Below are positions 1 to 4,898 of a stretch of DNA of 6,159 nucleotides, piece after piece. The stretch is taken from NCBI GenBank assembly GCA_001412335.1, contig LKUF01000497.1, positions 1-6,159 of the forward strand, in the 5' to 3' direction. This stretch comes from Methanolinea sp. SDB (lineage in GTDB: Archaea; Halobacteriota; Methanomicrobia; Methanomicrobiales; Methanospirillaceae). Under the pieces are notes generated by a model. It was not told the origin of the DNA. It was given only the letters and a program-made list of their open reading frames with translations, and made no database searches. The position numbers and the translations under genes were made by a program. How positions within the stretch are numbered: the stretch's first letter is position 1; each line of letters opens with the position of its first letter.

Positions 1-358
1 TGCAAAAACGAATCGATGAATCACTCTTCGCTGACTCACCTGTTTCATGTACGAACGAGCCCTTCAGGAGAAAACCGCGGGATATTTTTTCATGAGATCT
101 GTTCGCGTGAAGGCTTCCAGGAATGCATAGTGCTTTTACACCCTGAAAAATCAGAACCAGGACGAATCCTGATCCAATGGTGCTTTGCTCATGCGTTATT
201 ACCTGCCATGGCTGATCTTTTTTCGGAAAATACCCACAGGATTCCCTGTCGAGATAATCGCAGGAACTATAAAGGGGGTATTTCATATTCACATTCGAAA
301 AGGACTGGGTATTGGTACGAAAATCAGCTTTAATTTGACGGGAGCATACTGTTGATTG
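1..358. other. Upstream region without a convincing gene
   Basis: I see no supportable gene here. A 105-codon open frame runs from 16 to 333 on the plus strand. Its product is rich in His, Cys, Arg and Ser, shows no motif, and has no ribosome binding site in front of it. A small perfect hairpin, CAGGA-CGAA-TCCTG, lies at 158-171; it has no T-tract after it and could be chance. The right end carries the probable promoter and leader of the metallo-beta-lactamase gene. The left edge may hold the tail of a gene outside the window, but no recognisable protein end is visible. Confidence 0.6.
263..273 (+). promoter_or_regulatory. Possible TATA box for the metallo-beta-lactamase-fold gene
   Basis: The motif GGAACTATAAA has a TATA-like core at 268-273 preceded by purine-rich bases that could serve as a BRE. 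A start about 25 nt downstream would give a leader of roughly 60 nt that includes the GGGAG at 340-344 in front of the gene. This rests on motif shape and spacing only. Confidence 0.3.
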
Positions 359-1174
359 ATGCACCTTACAACGCTCGTGGAAAATACCTCGAGAAGCGAT
401 GATCTCGCCTCCCAGAATGGCCTTTCGCTCCACCTGGAAAGCCACGGAAAGAGAATTCTCTTTGATATGGGGCTGGATGACGCATTCTTCCGTAATGCCG
501 AAAAACTCGGCGTCGATGTCTCCCAGGTAGACTACGCCATCCTCTCTCATGGACACTATGATCACTGTGGAGGCCTGCAAACCTTCCTCAAACACAACAC
601 AAGAGCCCCAATCTTCCTGGGTTCAGGATCAGATAAGCCGCTGTACAGCGAAAGACCGGAAAAATACCGGTATATCGGTCTGGATGAGACGCTCATAGAT
701 GCCTGTCCGGAGAGGTTTTCCTGGGTGGAAGGGAGTCGCGATGTCACCCCGTGGCTTCACCTCACCAAAAAAATTCACATGGCCGAGCCACGTCCGGAGA
801 GTAATCGCGGAAATTACATCAAGGAGGAGGGTGAATACCTGCCCGATCCGTTCGCCCATGAGATCCTCTGTATCATGGAGGAGACCGACGGGATGATCCT
901 TCTTACCGGCTGTGGACATTCCGGCATCCTGAACATGGTCACTACAGCACAGGACTGTTTCCCGGATCTCCCGATCAAAGCAGTCATCGGCGGATTTCAT
1001 CTCTTGCGGGAAAGCCGCCGGGAGGTGGAGAGGATTGCCCAAAGACTCTCCGAATCAGGATGCGGCCGAGTTATCACAGGCCACTGCACGGGACAGGAGG
1101 CCACGCAAATCATGAAAGATACCCTCGGAGACCGTCTGGATATCCTCTATTCCGGCTACACGACCGAGATCTGA
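359..1174 (+). CDS. Metallo-beta-lactamase-fold hydrolase, 7,8-dihydropterin synthase-like (COG1237 type)
   Basis: A 271-residue cytoplasmic metal-dependent enzyme of the MBL superfamily. Visible hallmarks in order are N20-GLS; the strand ILFDMG ending at G38; the metal motif H64-G-H66-Y-D68-H69; DPF at 163-165; TGCGHSG around 183-189 with H187 as a probable metal ligand; GGFHL at 211-215; and GHCTG at 241-245. This set is typical of the COG1237 group, for which the Methanocaldococcus protein MJ0301 was reported to make a dihydropteroate-like intermediate of methanopterin synthesis. The family is broad, so the substrate here is unproven. ATG 359 was chosen as start, 14 nt after GGGAG at 340-344. 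A TTG directly before it (356) is in frame and better spaced at 11 nt, and would add one residue. An in-frame TGA at 353 rules out anything longer. The gene converges on the next one with a 9-bp gap. Confidence 0.9.
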   Translation: MHLTTLVENTSRSDDLASQNGLSLHLESHGKRILFDMGLDDAFFRNAEKLGVDVSQVDYAILSHGHYDHCGGLQTFLKHNTRAPIFLGSGSDKPLYSERPEKYRYIGLDETLIDACPERFSWVEGSRDVTPWLHLTKKIHMAEPRPESNRGNYIKEEGEYLPDPFAHEILCIMEETDGMILLTGCGHSGILNMVTTAQDCFPDLPIKAVIGGFHLLRESRREVERIAQRLSESGCGRVITGHCTGQEATQIMKDTLGDRLDILYSGYTTEI

Positions 1175-1183
1175 CCGGCATCG

Positions 1184-1702
1184 TCAGGCATCCTTTCGCA
1201 CGGTGAAACGCCACTTGCAAAACATATCAGGCGGATGGGGATCGGGCGGTGCGAAGAGGCATTCAACCTGTATTGCAGGATCGATCTCCTTTGAAAAACT
1301 GGTGAATTCCGCACGGTGCATCTCGCGGCAGACATATTCGCCAAGTCCCCTCCGAAGCCTCGCCTCCTGGGTTGGGCAGGACGGAACCGATATTATCACC
1401 TCGTCCTCCCGCTCATCGATATCATAGTCGACAATTATTGCCCAGGGAAAGTGCCGGAGCGCCTTTACAAAGCCAGCCAGTCCCTTTTCCCTGATCTCGA
1501 ACCGCTCTTTTAAGTCACGTGCAGCCATCGAAGCCACCCGCCCCCATACCTGTTCGTTTATCTCTTCTGCAGTGGACTGGCCGAACTGCTCGGCAATATG
1601 GATGAACCAGAACGCATCGACAACGCGATAGTGCCAGAGGAGGAATTCAAGATACCTGGTCTTTTCTGATTCATCCATTCCTTCAAATATCGACAGATTC
1701 AT
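1184..1702 (-). CDS. Conserved protein of unknown function, DUF6125-like
   Basis: A 172-residue soluble protein with no signal peptide or membrane segment. From memory it resembles proteins annotated as DUF6125, which share features with the L-2-amino-thiazoline-4-carboxylate hydrolase-like group; I could not check this. The N-terminal half is helical and aromatic-rich (LLWHYRVVDAFWF at 21-33, then VWGRV and ARDLKERF). The C-terminal half holds the likely active or ligand-binding region: C109-P-x-x-E-A-R, a GLGEYVC stretch ending at C125, H129, and C148 through C162 with a DPHP motif between them, then KWRF at 163-166. Four Cys and several His suggest a metal, cofactor or small-molecule site. 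ATG 1702 is preceded by GAGG (plus-strand 1711-1714) at an 8-nt gap, which supports this start. A weak TATA-like stretch lies near 1748-1757. The function is not known. Confidence 0.8.
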   Translation of the reverse strand: MNLSIFEGMDESEKTRYLEFLLWHYRVVDAFWFIHIAEQFGQSTAEEINEQVWGRVASMAARDLKERFEIREKGLAGFVKALRHFPWAIIVDYDIDEREDEVIISVPSCPTQEARLRRGLGEYVCREMHRAEFTSFSKEIDPAIQVECLFAPPDPHPPDMFCKWRFTVRKDA

Positions 1703-1876
1703 ACCCTGTTCCTCATCACAATGGTTTCGCCCGGAACAAAAACATCTTCTTATTCATCCCTAATCATGTGTGCTCCCCGCCCTGCGACATTGCTCCTGCA
1801 TAAACCGGTAAATACTGTTAATCCTGTTCATTGGAAGTTTTTTAAGGAAAATGACGCCTCCCACGGCTCCTCCTCT

Positions 1877-1913
1877 CCGGACTGGTAAATTTCAGAAGAG
1901 TTTTTCAGTCCGG
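1877..1913 (+). promoter_or_regulatory. Perfect 8-bp dyad in front of the phosphoribosyltransferase gene
   Basis: CCGGACTG at 1877-1884 and CAGTCCGG at 1906-1913 are exact reverse complements separated by 21 nt, with a possible G-U pair extending the stem inward. The dyad ends 17 nt before the ATG at 1931 and just before the weak ribosome binding site GGCGAG (1916-1921). The loop contains GTAAATTTC. If that is the TATA box, transcription would start near 1914 and the dyad would be an operator around the core promoter. If transcription starts further upstream (for example from TTTTTTAAGG near 1838), it would be a hairpin in the leader. The sequence alone does not decide between these. Confidence 0.45.
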
Positions 1914-1930
1914 CAGGCGAGATTTTTTCT

Positions 1931-2590
1931 ATGATTCCCGAATCGTTCCCGGTTGAACTTGTTACCTGGGCCAGGTCCTATGAACTTGGCAGAAAACTGG
2001 CGAGCCTGGTGAGGAAGTCCGGGTATTCACCTGACCTGATTGTCGCAATCGGGAGAGGGGGGTATGTTCCTGGCCGGGTTGTTGCCGATCTTCTCCTCAT
2101 GGACTGCCTGACAAGCTTCAAGGTGGAGCACTGGGGGGTTGCAGCAGTGAGACGGGGAGAGGCTGTCGTCCGATACCCCCTCGCAGTGGATATAAAGGGC
2201 ATGAAAGTGCTCGTGATTGATGACGTAACCGATACCGGTGATACCCTCGCGGTCTCGGTAGAATATCTACGAGAATTTAAGCCTGAAGTGATCATGACCG
2301 GCGTCCTCCAGCACAAGACATGCTCGACTTTTCTGCCTGACTATTACGCGGAGATGATATCTGACTGGCACTGGATCGTCTACCCCTGGGCAGTGTTCGA
2401 GGATCTGTCAGGTTTTGTGGAGAAGGTGTTACGGGATGGGGAACGAACGGCAACAGAGATTATTGACAGGCTCGGATCGCTGTATGGTATCTCCGTTGAT
2501 CAGGAGATGCTTGACGAGATTCTTCGCGTGCTAGCCGGTATGAATAAGATATCTGAGAGAGACGGTTTTTTTACATCCATTCATGAATGA
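1931..2590 (+). CDS. Purine-type phosphoribosyltransferase (COG2236-like) with C-terminal extension
   Basis: A 219-residue cytoplasmic type I phosphoribosyltransferase, expected to join PRPP to a nucleobase in purine salvage. The diphosphate-binding loop AIGRGGYVPG is at 39-48. The PRPP loop is VLVIDDVTDTGDTL at 93-106 with the adjacent acidic pair D97-D98. The WIVYPWAVFED stretch at 148-158 is the conserved aromatic segment seen after the core in COG2236 proteins. Which base it uses (hypoxanthine, guanine or xanthine) cannot be read from the sequence. Residues about 162-214 form an extra tail of predicted helices ending in ISERDGFF, which resembles a small winged-helix fold; that is inference. 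ATG 1931 follows GGCGAG (1916-1921) at 9 nt. The gene is divergent from the DUF6125-like gene with a 228-bp gap that includes a perfect dyad. Its last codons form one arm of an inverted repeat. Confidence 0.9.
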   Translation: MIPESFPVELVTWARSYELGRKLASLVRKSGYSPDLIVAIGRGGYVPGRVVADLLLMDCLTSFKVEHWGVAAVRRGEAVVRYPLAVDIKGMKVLVIDDVTDTGDTLAVSVEYLREFKPEVIMTGVLQHKTCSTFLPDYYAEMISDWHWIVYPWAVFEDLSGFVEKVLRDGERTATEIIDRLGSLYGISVDQEMLDEILRVLAGMNKISERDGFFTSIHE

Positions 2591-2678
2591 GGGGTTCATC
2601 TCTCCGTCTTGAAGATTGGGTGGACTGGGCAGACACGGGGATCCGACCCAGGCCAAACACTGTTTAATGGATGTAAAA
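2569..2678. repeat. 13-bp inverted repeat spanning the 3' end of the phosphoribosyltransferase gene
   Basis: TTTTACATCCATT at 2569-2581, inside the last codons of the gene, is the exact reverse complement of AATGGATGTAAAA at 2666-2678. A further GG/CC pair is possible if three T residues bulge. The 84-nt interior can form smaller hairpins: ATGAA/TTCAT (2583-2587 with 2595-2599) and CTGGG/CCCAG (2625-2629 with 2647-2651). It could be a folded 3' end of the mRNA, part of a small RNA, or the ends of a short element. No terminator-like T-run follows the right arm. Confidence 0.5.
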
Positions 2679-2903
2679 CCAGATGATTCCCTGCCGGGAC
2701 AGCTGCAAACACGTGAAGGTGGCCCGGCCATGTATCTCATTACGAGGAGAAGATGATCTCCCGAAGAACGCTTGACCTGCAGAAGACCTGTTATAGGTTT
2801 CCGGGCTATGACCGGTACACGTCCGGGACACATGCCGGTGAAAGGACCCCTGCAAACCCGCAACGCCATATTCAAAGTGAAAACGCCCTGGAAAGTACAA
2901 TCC
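2591..2903. other. Intergenic region without a convincing gene
   Basis: About 310 bp lie between the phosphoribosyltransferase stop and the stop of the membrane protein gene. Besides the right half of the 13-bp inverted repeat it contains short GC-rich dyads: GCCGGG/CCCGGC (2693-2698 with 2723-2728), AGACCT-GTTAT-AGGTTT (2784-2800, one G-U pair) and ACCGG/CCGGT (2811-2815 with 2835-2839). I found no tRNA fold. Small open frames at 2667-2756 and 2753-2920 overlap as ATGA but show no recognisable protein. Frames on the minus strand are also unremarkable. Confidence 0.6.
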
Positions 2904-3449
2904 CTAAAATAAGACCTTGAGAATTCCGGTTGTTGCGAGATAGATTGCAACTGCCGAGACGATGTATCCTGTCATCATCAATATGACAGAGAATGACCTC
3001 TTCCATGAAAAGATCCATGAGACTGCGGGACAGATGTAAAATCCGCCCACGAATATGCCCGGTACAAGCCCCCAAATACCATAGTGACTGATGAACCCTG
3101 TGACTCTTCCACGCTTCACCCTTGCAAGGAACTGTTCGACTCTTCCGAATCTTTCTGCAAGGAGATCAAACAACTCAAATGATGTCAGGATAACCGCGAG
3201 TGCTACAGAAGACGTGACGACGATGGTCGGAAGAAAACCGATGCCACGTGCGATTCCGAAAACGACGGCGCCGTATTCTATCAGGAATGCAGTCCCTGCA
3301 AGTGCCACAATCTCCGGTGGCGGACTGTGCGTAACGAATGATACGAGGATCGGCACGCCGAGTGACAACCCGGGGAGAAATAGCACTATGCGGGCGAATA
3401 CAGGGAGGAAGGGTCGCGTTTTTGGTCCGGAATAATCTTCTTGATCCAT
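2904..3449 (-). CDS. Integral membrane protein, small multidrug export type (PF06695/COG2426-like)
   Basis: A 181-residue membrane protein with about five hydrophobic segments: roughly 15-38, 46-68, 72-95, 122-147 and 153-177. A basic, charged loop at about 98-117 (ERFGRVEQFLARVKRGR) lies between the third and fourth, probably on the cytoplasmic side. The segment YGIWGLVPGIFVGGFYICP (123-141) resembles the conserved YGxxGLxxxxxxPxxG stretch of the family called small multidrug export protein, and an EYGA motif at 58-61 fits too. That family name is historical and the transported substrate is unknown. ATG 3449 is preceded by a weak AGGGATC 5 nt upstream. The gene stands alone, facing the phosphoribosyltransferase gene and divergent from the small gene at 3745. 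The family assignment is from memory; the membrane topology is directly visible. Confidence 0.8.
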   Translation of the reverse strand: MDQEDYSGPKTRPFLPVFARIVLFLPGLSLGVPILVSFVTHSPPPEIVALAGTAFLIEYGAVVFGIARGIGFLPTIVVTSSVALAVILTSFELFDLLAERFGRVEQFLARVKRGRVTGFISHYGIWGLVPGIFVGGFYICPAVSWIFSWKRSFSVILMMTGYIVSAVAIYLATTGILKVLF

Positions 3450-3578
3450 TGCAGATCCCTTTTATCAGCAGATCGGATTCTCAAGGAATGCCCGTTTCAT
3501 GCCGGCGTGAATACGAGATAGCCAAATCGGAACAGGACTTCTTTACTGCCGGAGCGATTCTCATTTCTCTGTCATTTA

Positions 3579-3608
3579 CCTGGCAGACAAACGCCTGAGC
3601 CTGCCAGG
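3579..3608. repeat. Perfect 8-bp dyad CCTGGCAG/CTGCCAGG
   Basis: CCTGGCAG at 3579-3586 pairs exactly with CTGCCAGG at 3601-3608 across a 14-nt loop. It sits 130 bp upstream of the membrane protein gene and 137 bp upstream of the small plus-strand gene. No T-run follows it on either strand, so a classical terminator is unlikely. A regulator-binding site or a structured leader is possible. Confidence 0.4.
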
Positions 3609-3661
3609 AATCATGGTGCTTACGTTACCTTAAAATTTGAGTAGTGCCAATACTGGAAAAA

Positions 3662-3690
3662 TTCAACAGATGATTCTTCTGATTGTTGAA
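3662..3690 (+). promoter_or_regulatory. 7-bp dyad TTCAACA/TGTTGAA upstream of the small charged protein gene
   Basis: TTCAACA at 3662-3668 and TGTTGAA at 3684-3690 are exact reverse complements around a 15-nt loop, in which CAGA and TCTG can also pair. It lies 54 bp before the ATG at 3745 and about 24 bp after the possible TATA stretch at 3630-3638. It could be an operator near the transcription start or a hairpin at the start of the leader. Confidence 0.35.
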
Positions 3691-3744
3691 CCTATGTTCA
3701 TCGCAGAATTTCACATATTGATTAAAAACAGATGGTGAAATGAA

Positions 3745-4080
3745 ATGACAGGTACCAGAGGACGTTTTGAAAAAGGTGTCTGGGTAGAGGAACCAATACC
3801 CGATGAGGCAGAAAAAGCCGGAACAGCAGAAAAAACACCGATAGATTCCAGGATTCAGGAAGTCTCGGCCGATGTATCAGGCACAATCAATAAGGTCGTC
3901 TCCCTTGCAAAAGACCTTTTTACAACCGAGGAAGGAAGAAAGCATATCCAGACCAAGATCGATGGTGCCGCAGGCCAGCTCGATTCGGCCATAAAGGATT
4001 TCATATCCGAATCTGAGAAGGTGTTTTCATCCAAGAAAGGCGAAGAGAAACAAGAGAAAAAGCAGATTAAAGTAGAATAG
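3745..4080 (+). CDS. Small charged helical protein of unknown function
   Basis: I do not recognise a characterised family. The 111-residue product starts with a short segment, RGRFEKGVWVEEP at about 5-17, that looks like a conserved N-terminal motif. A Glu/Ala/Lys-rich linker follows. The middle (about 36-95) is heptad-like and amphipathic, with EEGRKHIQTKIDGAAGQL and a following Ser/Lys-rich helix. The tail is strongly charged and Lys/Glu-rich. There is no Cys, signal peptide or membrane helix, so it should be a soluble, partly coiled, partly disordered protein. ATG 3745 is well supported by GGTGA at 3734-3738 with a 6-nt gap; an earlier ATG at 3740 reads into a stop after one codon. It is a single-gene unit with a possible operator dyad upstream and T-tracts downstream. 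Confidence 0.8.
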   Translation: MTGTRGRFEKGVWVEEPIPDEAEKAGTAEKTPIDSRIQEVSADVSGTINKVVSLAKDLFTTEEGRKHIQTKIDGAAGQLDSAIKDFISESEKVFSSKKGEEKQEKKQIKVE

Positions 4081-4115
4081 GATCTCCGAAGGCATTATCG
4101 GCCCATATTCTCACG

Positions 4116-4136
4116 TTTTTTAGACTCGCTTTTTTT
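4116..4136 (+). terminator. T-rich terminator after the small charged protein gene
   Basis: Two T-runs, six T at 4116-4121 and seven T at 4130-4136, lie 36-56 nt after the stop codon at 4080. Archaeal RNA polymerase commonly stops at oligo-T tracts without needing a strong hairpin. A 4-bp CACG/CGTG pair flanks them but is probably too short to matter. The remaining 157 bp up to the trmO stop hold no convincing gene. Confidence 0.6.
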
Positions 4137-4293
4137 CGTGGGAAGGGGGGTGTCGTTCCAGAATGACGGTCTCCAGGGGAAGGAGGCGTCTTTATTCGCC
4201 ATGAAAACCTGTTTTTCATCTGCTGCGTTCGGGTTTGTTGGATCATTCCTGATTTTGGTTATACATCTCATATCGCCTTGTTCCTGGAAAAAT

Positions 4294-4752
4294 TCAGTAC
4301 CGGGACTCAGGGCGATCCGAGAGGAAAAATTCCTCTTTTGCGTCCGGGACGCTGTCGATTCCCGGTGAATATGGCTTGATATCAAGTACAGGTGTCCCGT
4401 CGAGTGCATCAAGCCCGGTTACCGTCAGAGTATTGCCTTCCCTCTTTTCCACCCGTGCAACAGCGAGTCCTATCGGGTTTGGCCGATGGGGGGAGCGGGT
4501 CTGGAAAACCGGTCTTTTGCGTGAAGTTCCCGGGGGCGTGGCTGAAAGCGTATCCCGGTTTGCCCTGTCAAGCCAGTACAGGACAAAAATATGACGGGAT
4601 ACCTCAAGATCCCCCACCCCGTCCAGATACTCTCCCTTGATCTCGATCTGTGAGAGGGCGCCGGACAACCTGCCCTGCCTGGGTGCGTCGGCAGGGGATT
4701 TGAATGGAGATCGTATCACCCCGATGGATACAAGCTCCATCTTTTCAGTCAT
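4294..4752 (-). CDS. trmO: tRNA (N6-threonylcarbamoyladenosine(37)-N6)-methyltransferase TrmO
   Basis: TrmO (UPF0066/PF01980, formerly YaeB or TsaA) uses S-adenosylmethionine to methylate t6A at position 37 of tRNAs reading ACN codons, giving m6t6A. Visible features are the N-terminal strand VSIGVIRSPF (8-17), an acidic beta-rich stretch, FVLYWLDRA (56-64), the family signature TRSPHRPNPIGL (85-96), and LDALDGTPVLDIKPYSP (114-130). The 152-residue length fits the short single-domain archaeal form rather than the longer E. coli protein. The frame is open up to 4827, but those extra residues are basic and unlike the family. Start 4752 is preferred because a TATA box lies about 28 nt upstream and no Shine-Dalgarno is present, which fits a leaderless mRNA. 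A second ATG at 4740 is a weaker alternative. It is divergent from rnc across a shared 146-bp region. Confidence 0.93.
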   Translation of the reverse strand: MTEKMELVSIGVIRSPFKSPADAPRQGRLSGALSQIEIKGEYLDGVGDLEVSRHIFVLYWLDRANRDTLSATPPGTSRKRPVFQTRSPHRPNPIGLAVARVEKREGNTLTVTGLDALDGTPVLDIKPYSPGIDSVPDAKEEFFLSDRPESRY

Positions 4753-4775
4753 GGGAAAAAATCCGATACGCGGGA

Positions 4776-4783
4776 GATATATC
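4776..4783 (-). promoter_or_regulatory. TATA box of trmO, palindromic GATATATC
   Basis: Read on the minus strand this is AAAAG followed by ATATATC, a BRE/TATA-like arrangement centred about 28 nt upstream of the trmO ATG at 4752. That is the spacing expected if the mRNA starts at or next to the start codon. The 8-bp core is a perfect palindrome, so use toward rnc is conceivable, but the A-rich BRE lies only on the trmO-facing side. Confidence 0.6.
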
Positions 4784-4884
4784 TTTTGATCTCTCCTTCT
4801 CGATCGAATTGAAGTCGTTGCACACACAAGACCTGCCCCGCATATGTCAGAAGAAAAATAAGGTATCGTCTATAATCAATTCTC

Positions 4885-4889
4885 AGGAG
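4885..4889 (+). promoter_or_regulatory. Shine-Dalgarno AGGAG that fixes a GTG start for rnc
   Basis: AGGAG ends 9 nt before the in-frame GTG at 4899. The open frame extends back to an ATG at 4704, but that start lies inside trmO on the other strand and would add 65 residues with no RNase III similarity. The site therefore decides the start. Confidence 0.75.
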
Positions 4890-4898
4890 CACATCTTC

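Larger units (their letters stand above)
3450..3744. other. Divergent intergenic region with two dyads
   Basis: The region separates two divergent genes and should hold both promoters. A TTAAAATTT stretch at 3630-3638 is a possible TATA box for the plus-strand gene and would put the start near 3659 with a leader of about 85 nt. A second candidate, ACATATTGATT at 3712-3722, is too close to the ATG to leave the ribosome binding site in the transcript. The two dyads are listed separately. An open frame that enters from the membrane gene and ends at 3598 is not convincing. Confidence 0.5.

Noticed and set aside
16..333. 105-codon open frame on the plus strand at the left end
   Set aside because: It has no ribosome binding site, an atypical composition rich in His, Cys, Arg and Ser, and no recognisable motif.
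2578..2589. 12-bp palindrome CATTCATGAATG at the end of the phosphoribosyltransferase gene
   Set aside because: It has no loop, lies inside coding sequence and is low-complexity; chance is sufficient.
2636..2655. GGGATCCGACCC-like stretch resembling a tRNA T-arm
   Set aside because: The TTC of the T-loop is missing on both strands, and no acceptor or anticodon stems can be placed around it.
2667..2920. Two small plus-strand open frames (29 and 55 residues) overlapping as ATGA, with GAGGAG before the second
   Set aside because: The overlap looks like translational coupling, but the GAGGAG is only 3 nt from the ATG. The products are Arg/Pro/Thr-rich without any motif, and the first frame has no ribosome binding site. 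Conservation would be needed to revive it.
4095..4271. 58-codon minus-strand frame directly downstream of trmO
   Set aside because: A possible AGGA precedes it by 10 nt, but the product matches nothing and runs through the T-rich terminator of the gene on the other strand.
4201..4368. Short frame starting MKTCFSS with one hydrophobic segment, resembling a small membrane protein
   Set aside because: It overlaps the 3' end of trmO on the opposite strand by about 75 bp. The purine-rich stretch is about 14 nt from the ATG, too far, and the tail is unremarkable.
4753..4827. N-terminal extension of TrmO to the ATG at 4827
   Set aside because: It would place the TATA box inside the coding sequence. 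The added residues are basic and not part of the TrmO family start.
4704..4898. N-terminal extension of RNase III to the ATG at 4704
   Set aside because: The 65 residues overlap trmO and its promoter, show no family similarity and lack a ribosome binding site, whereas GTG 4899 has a well-placed AGGAG.
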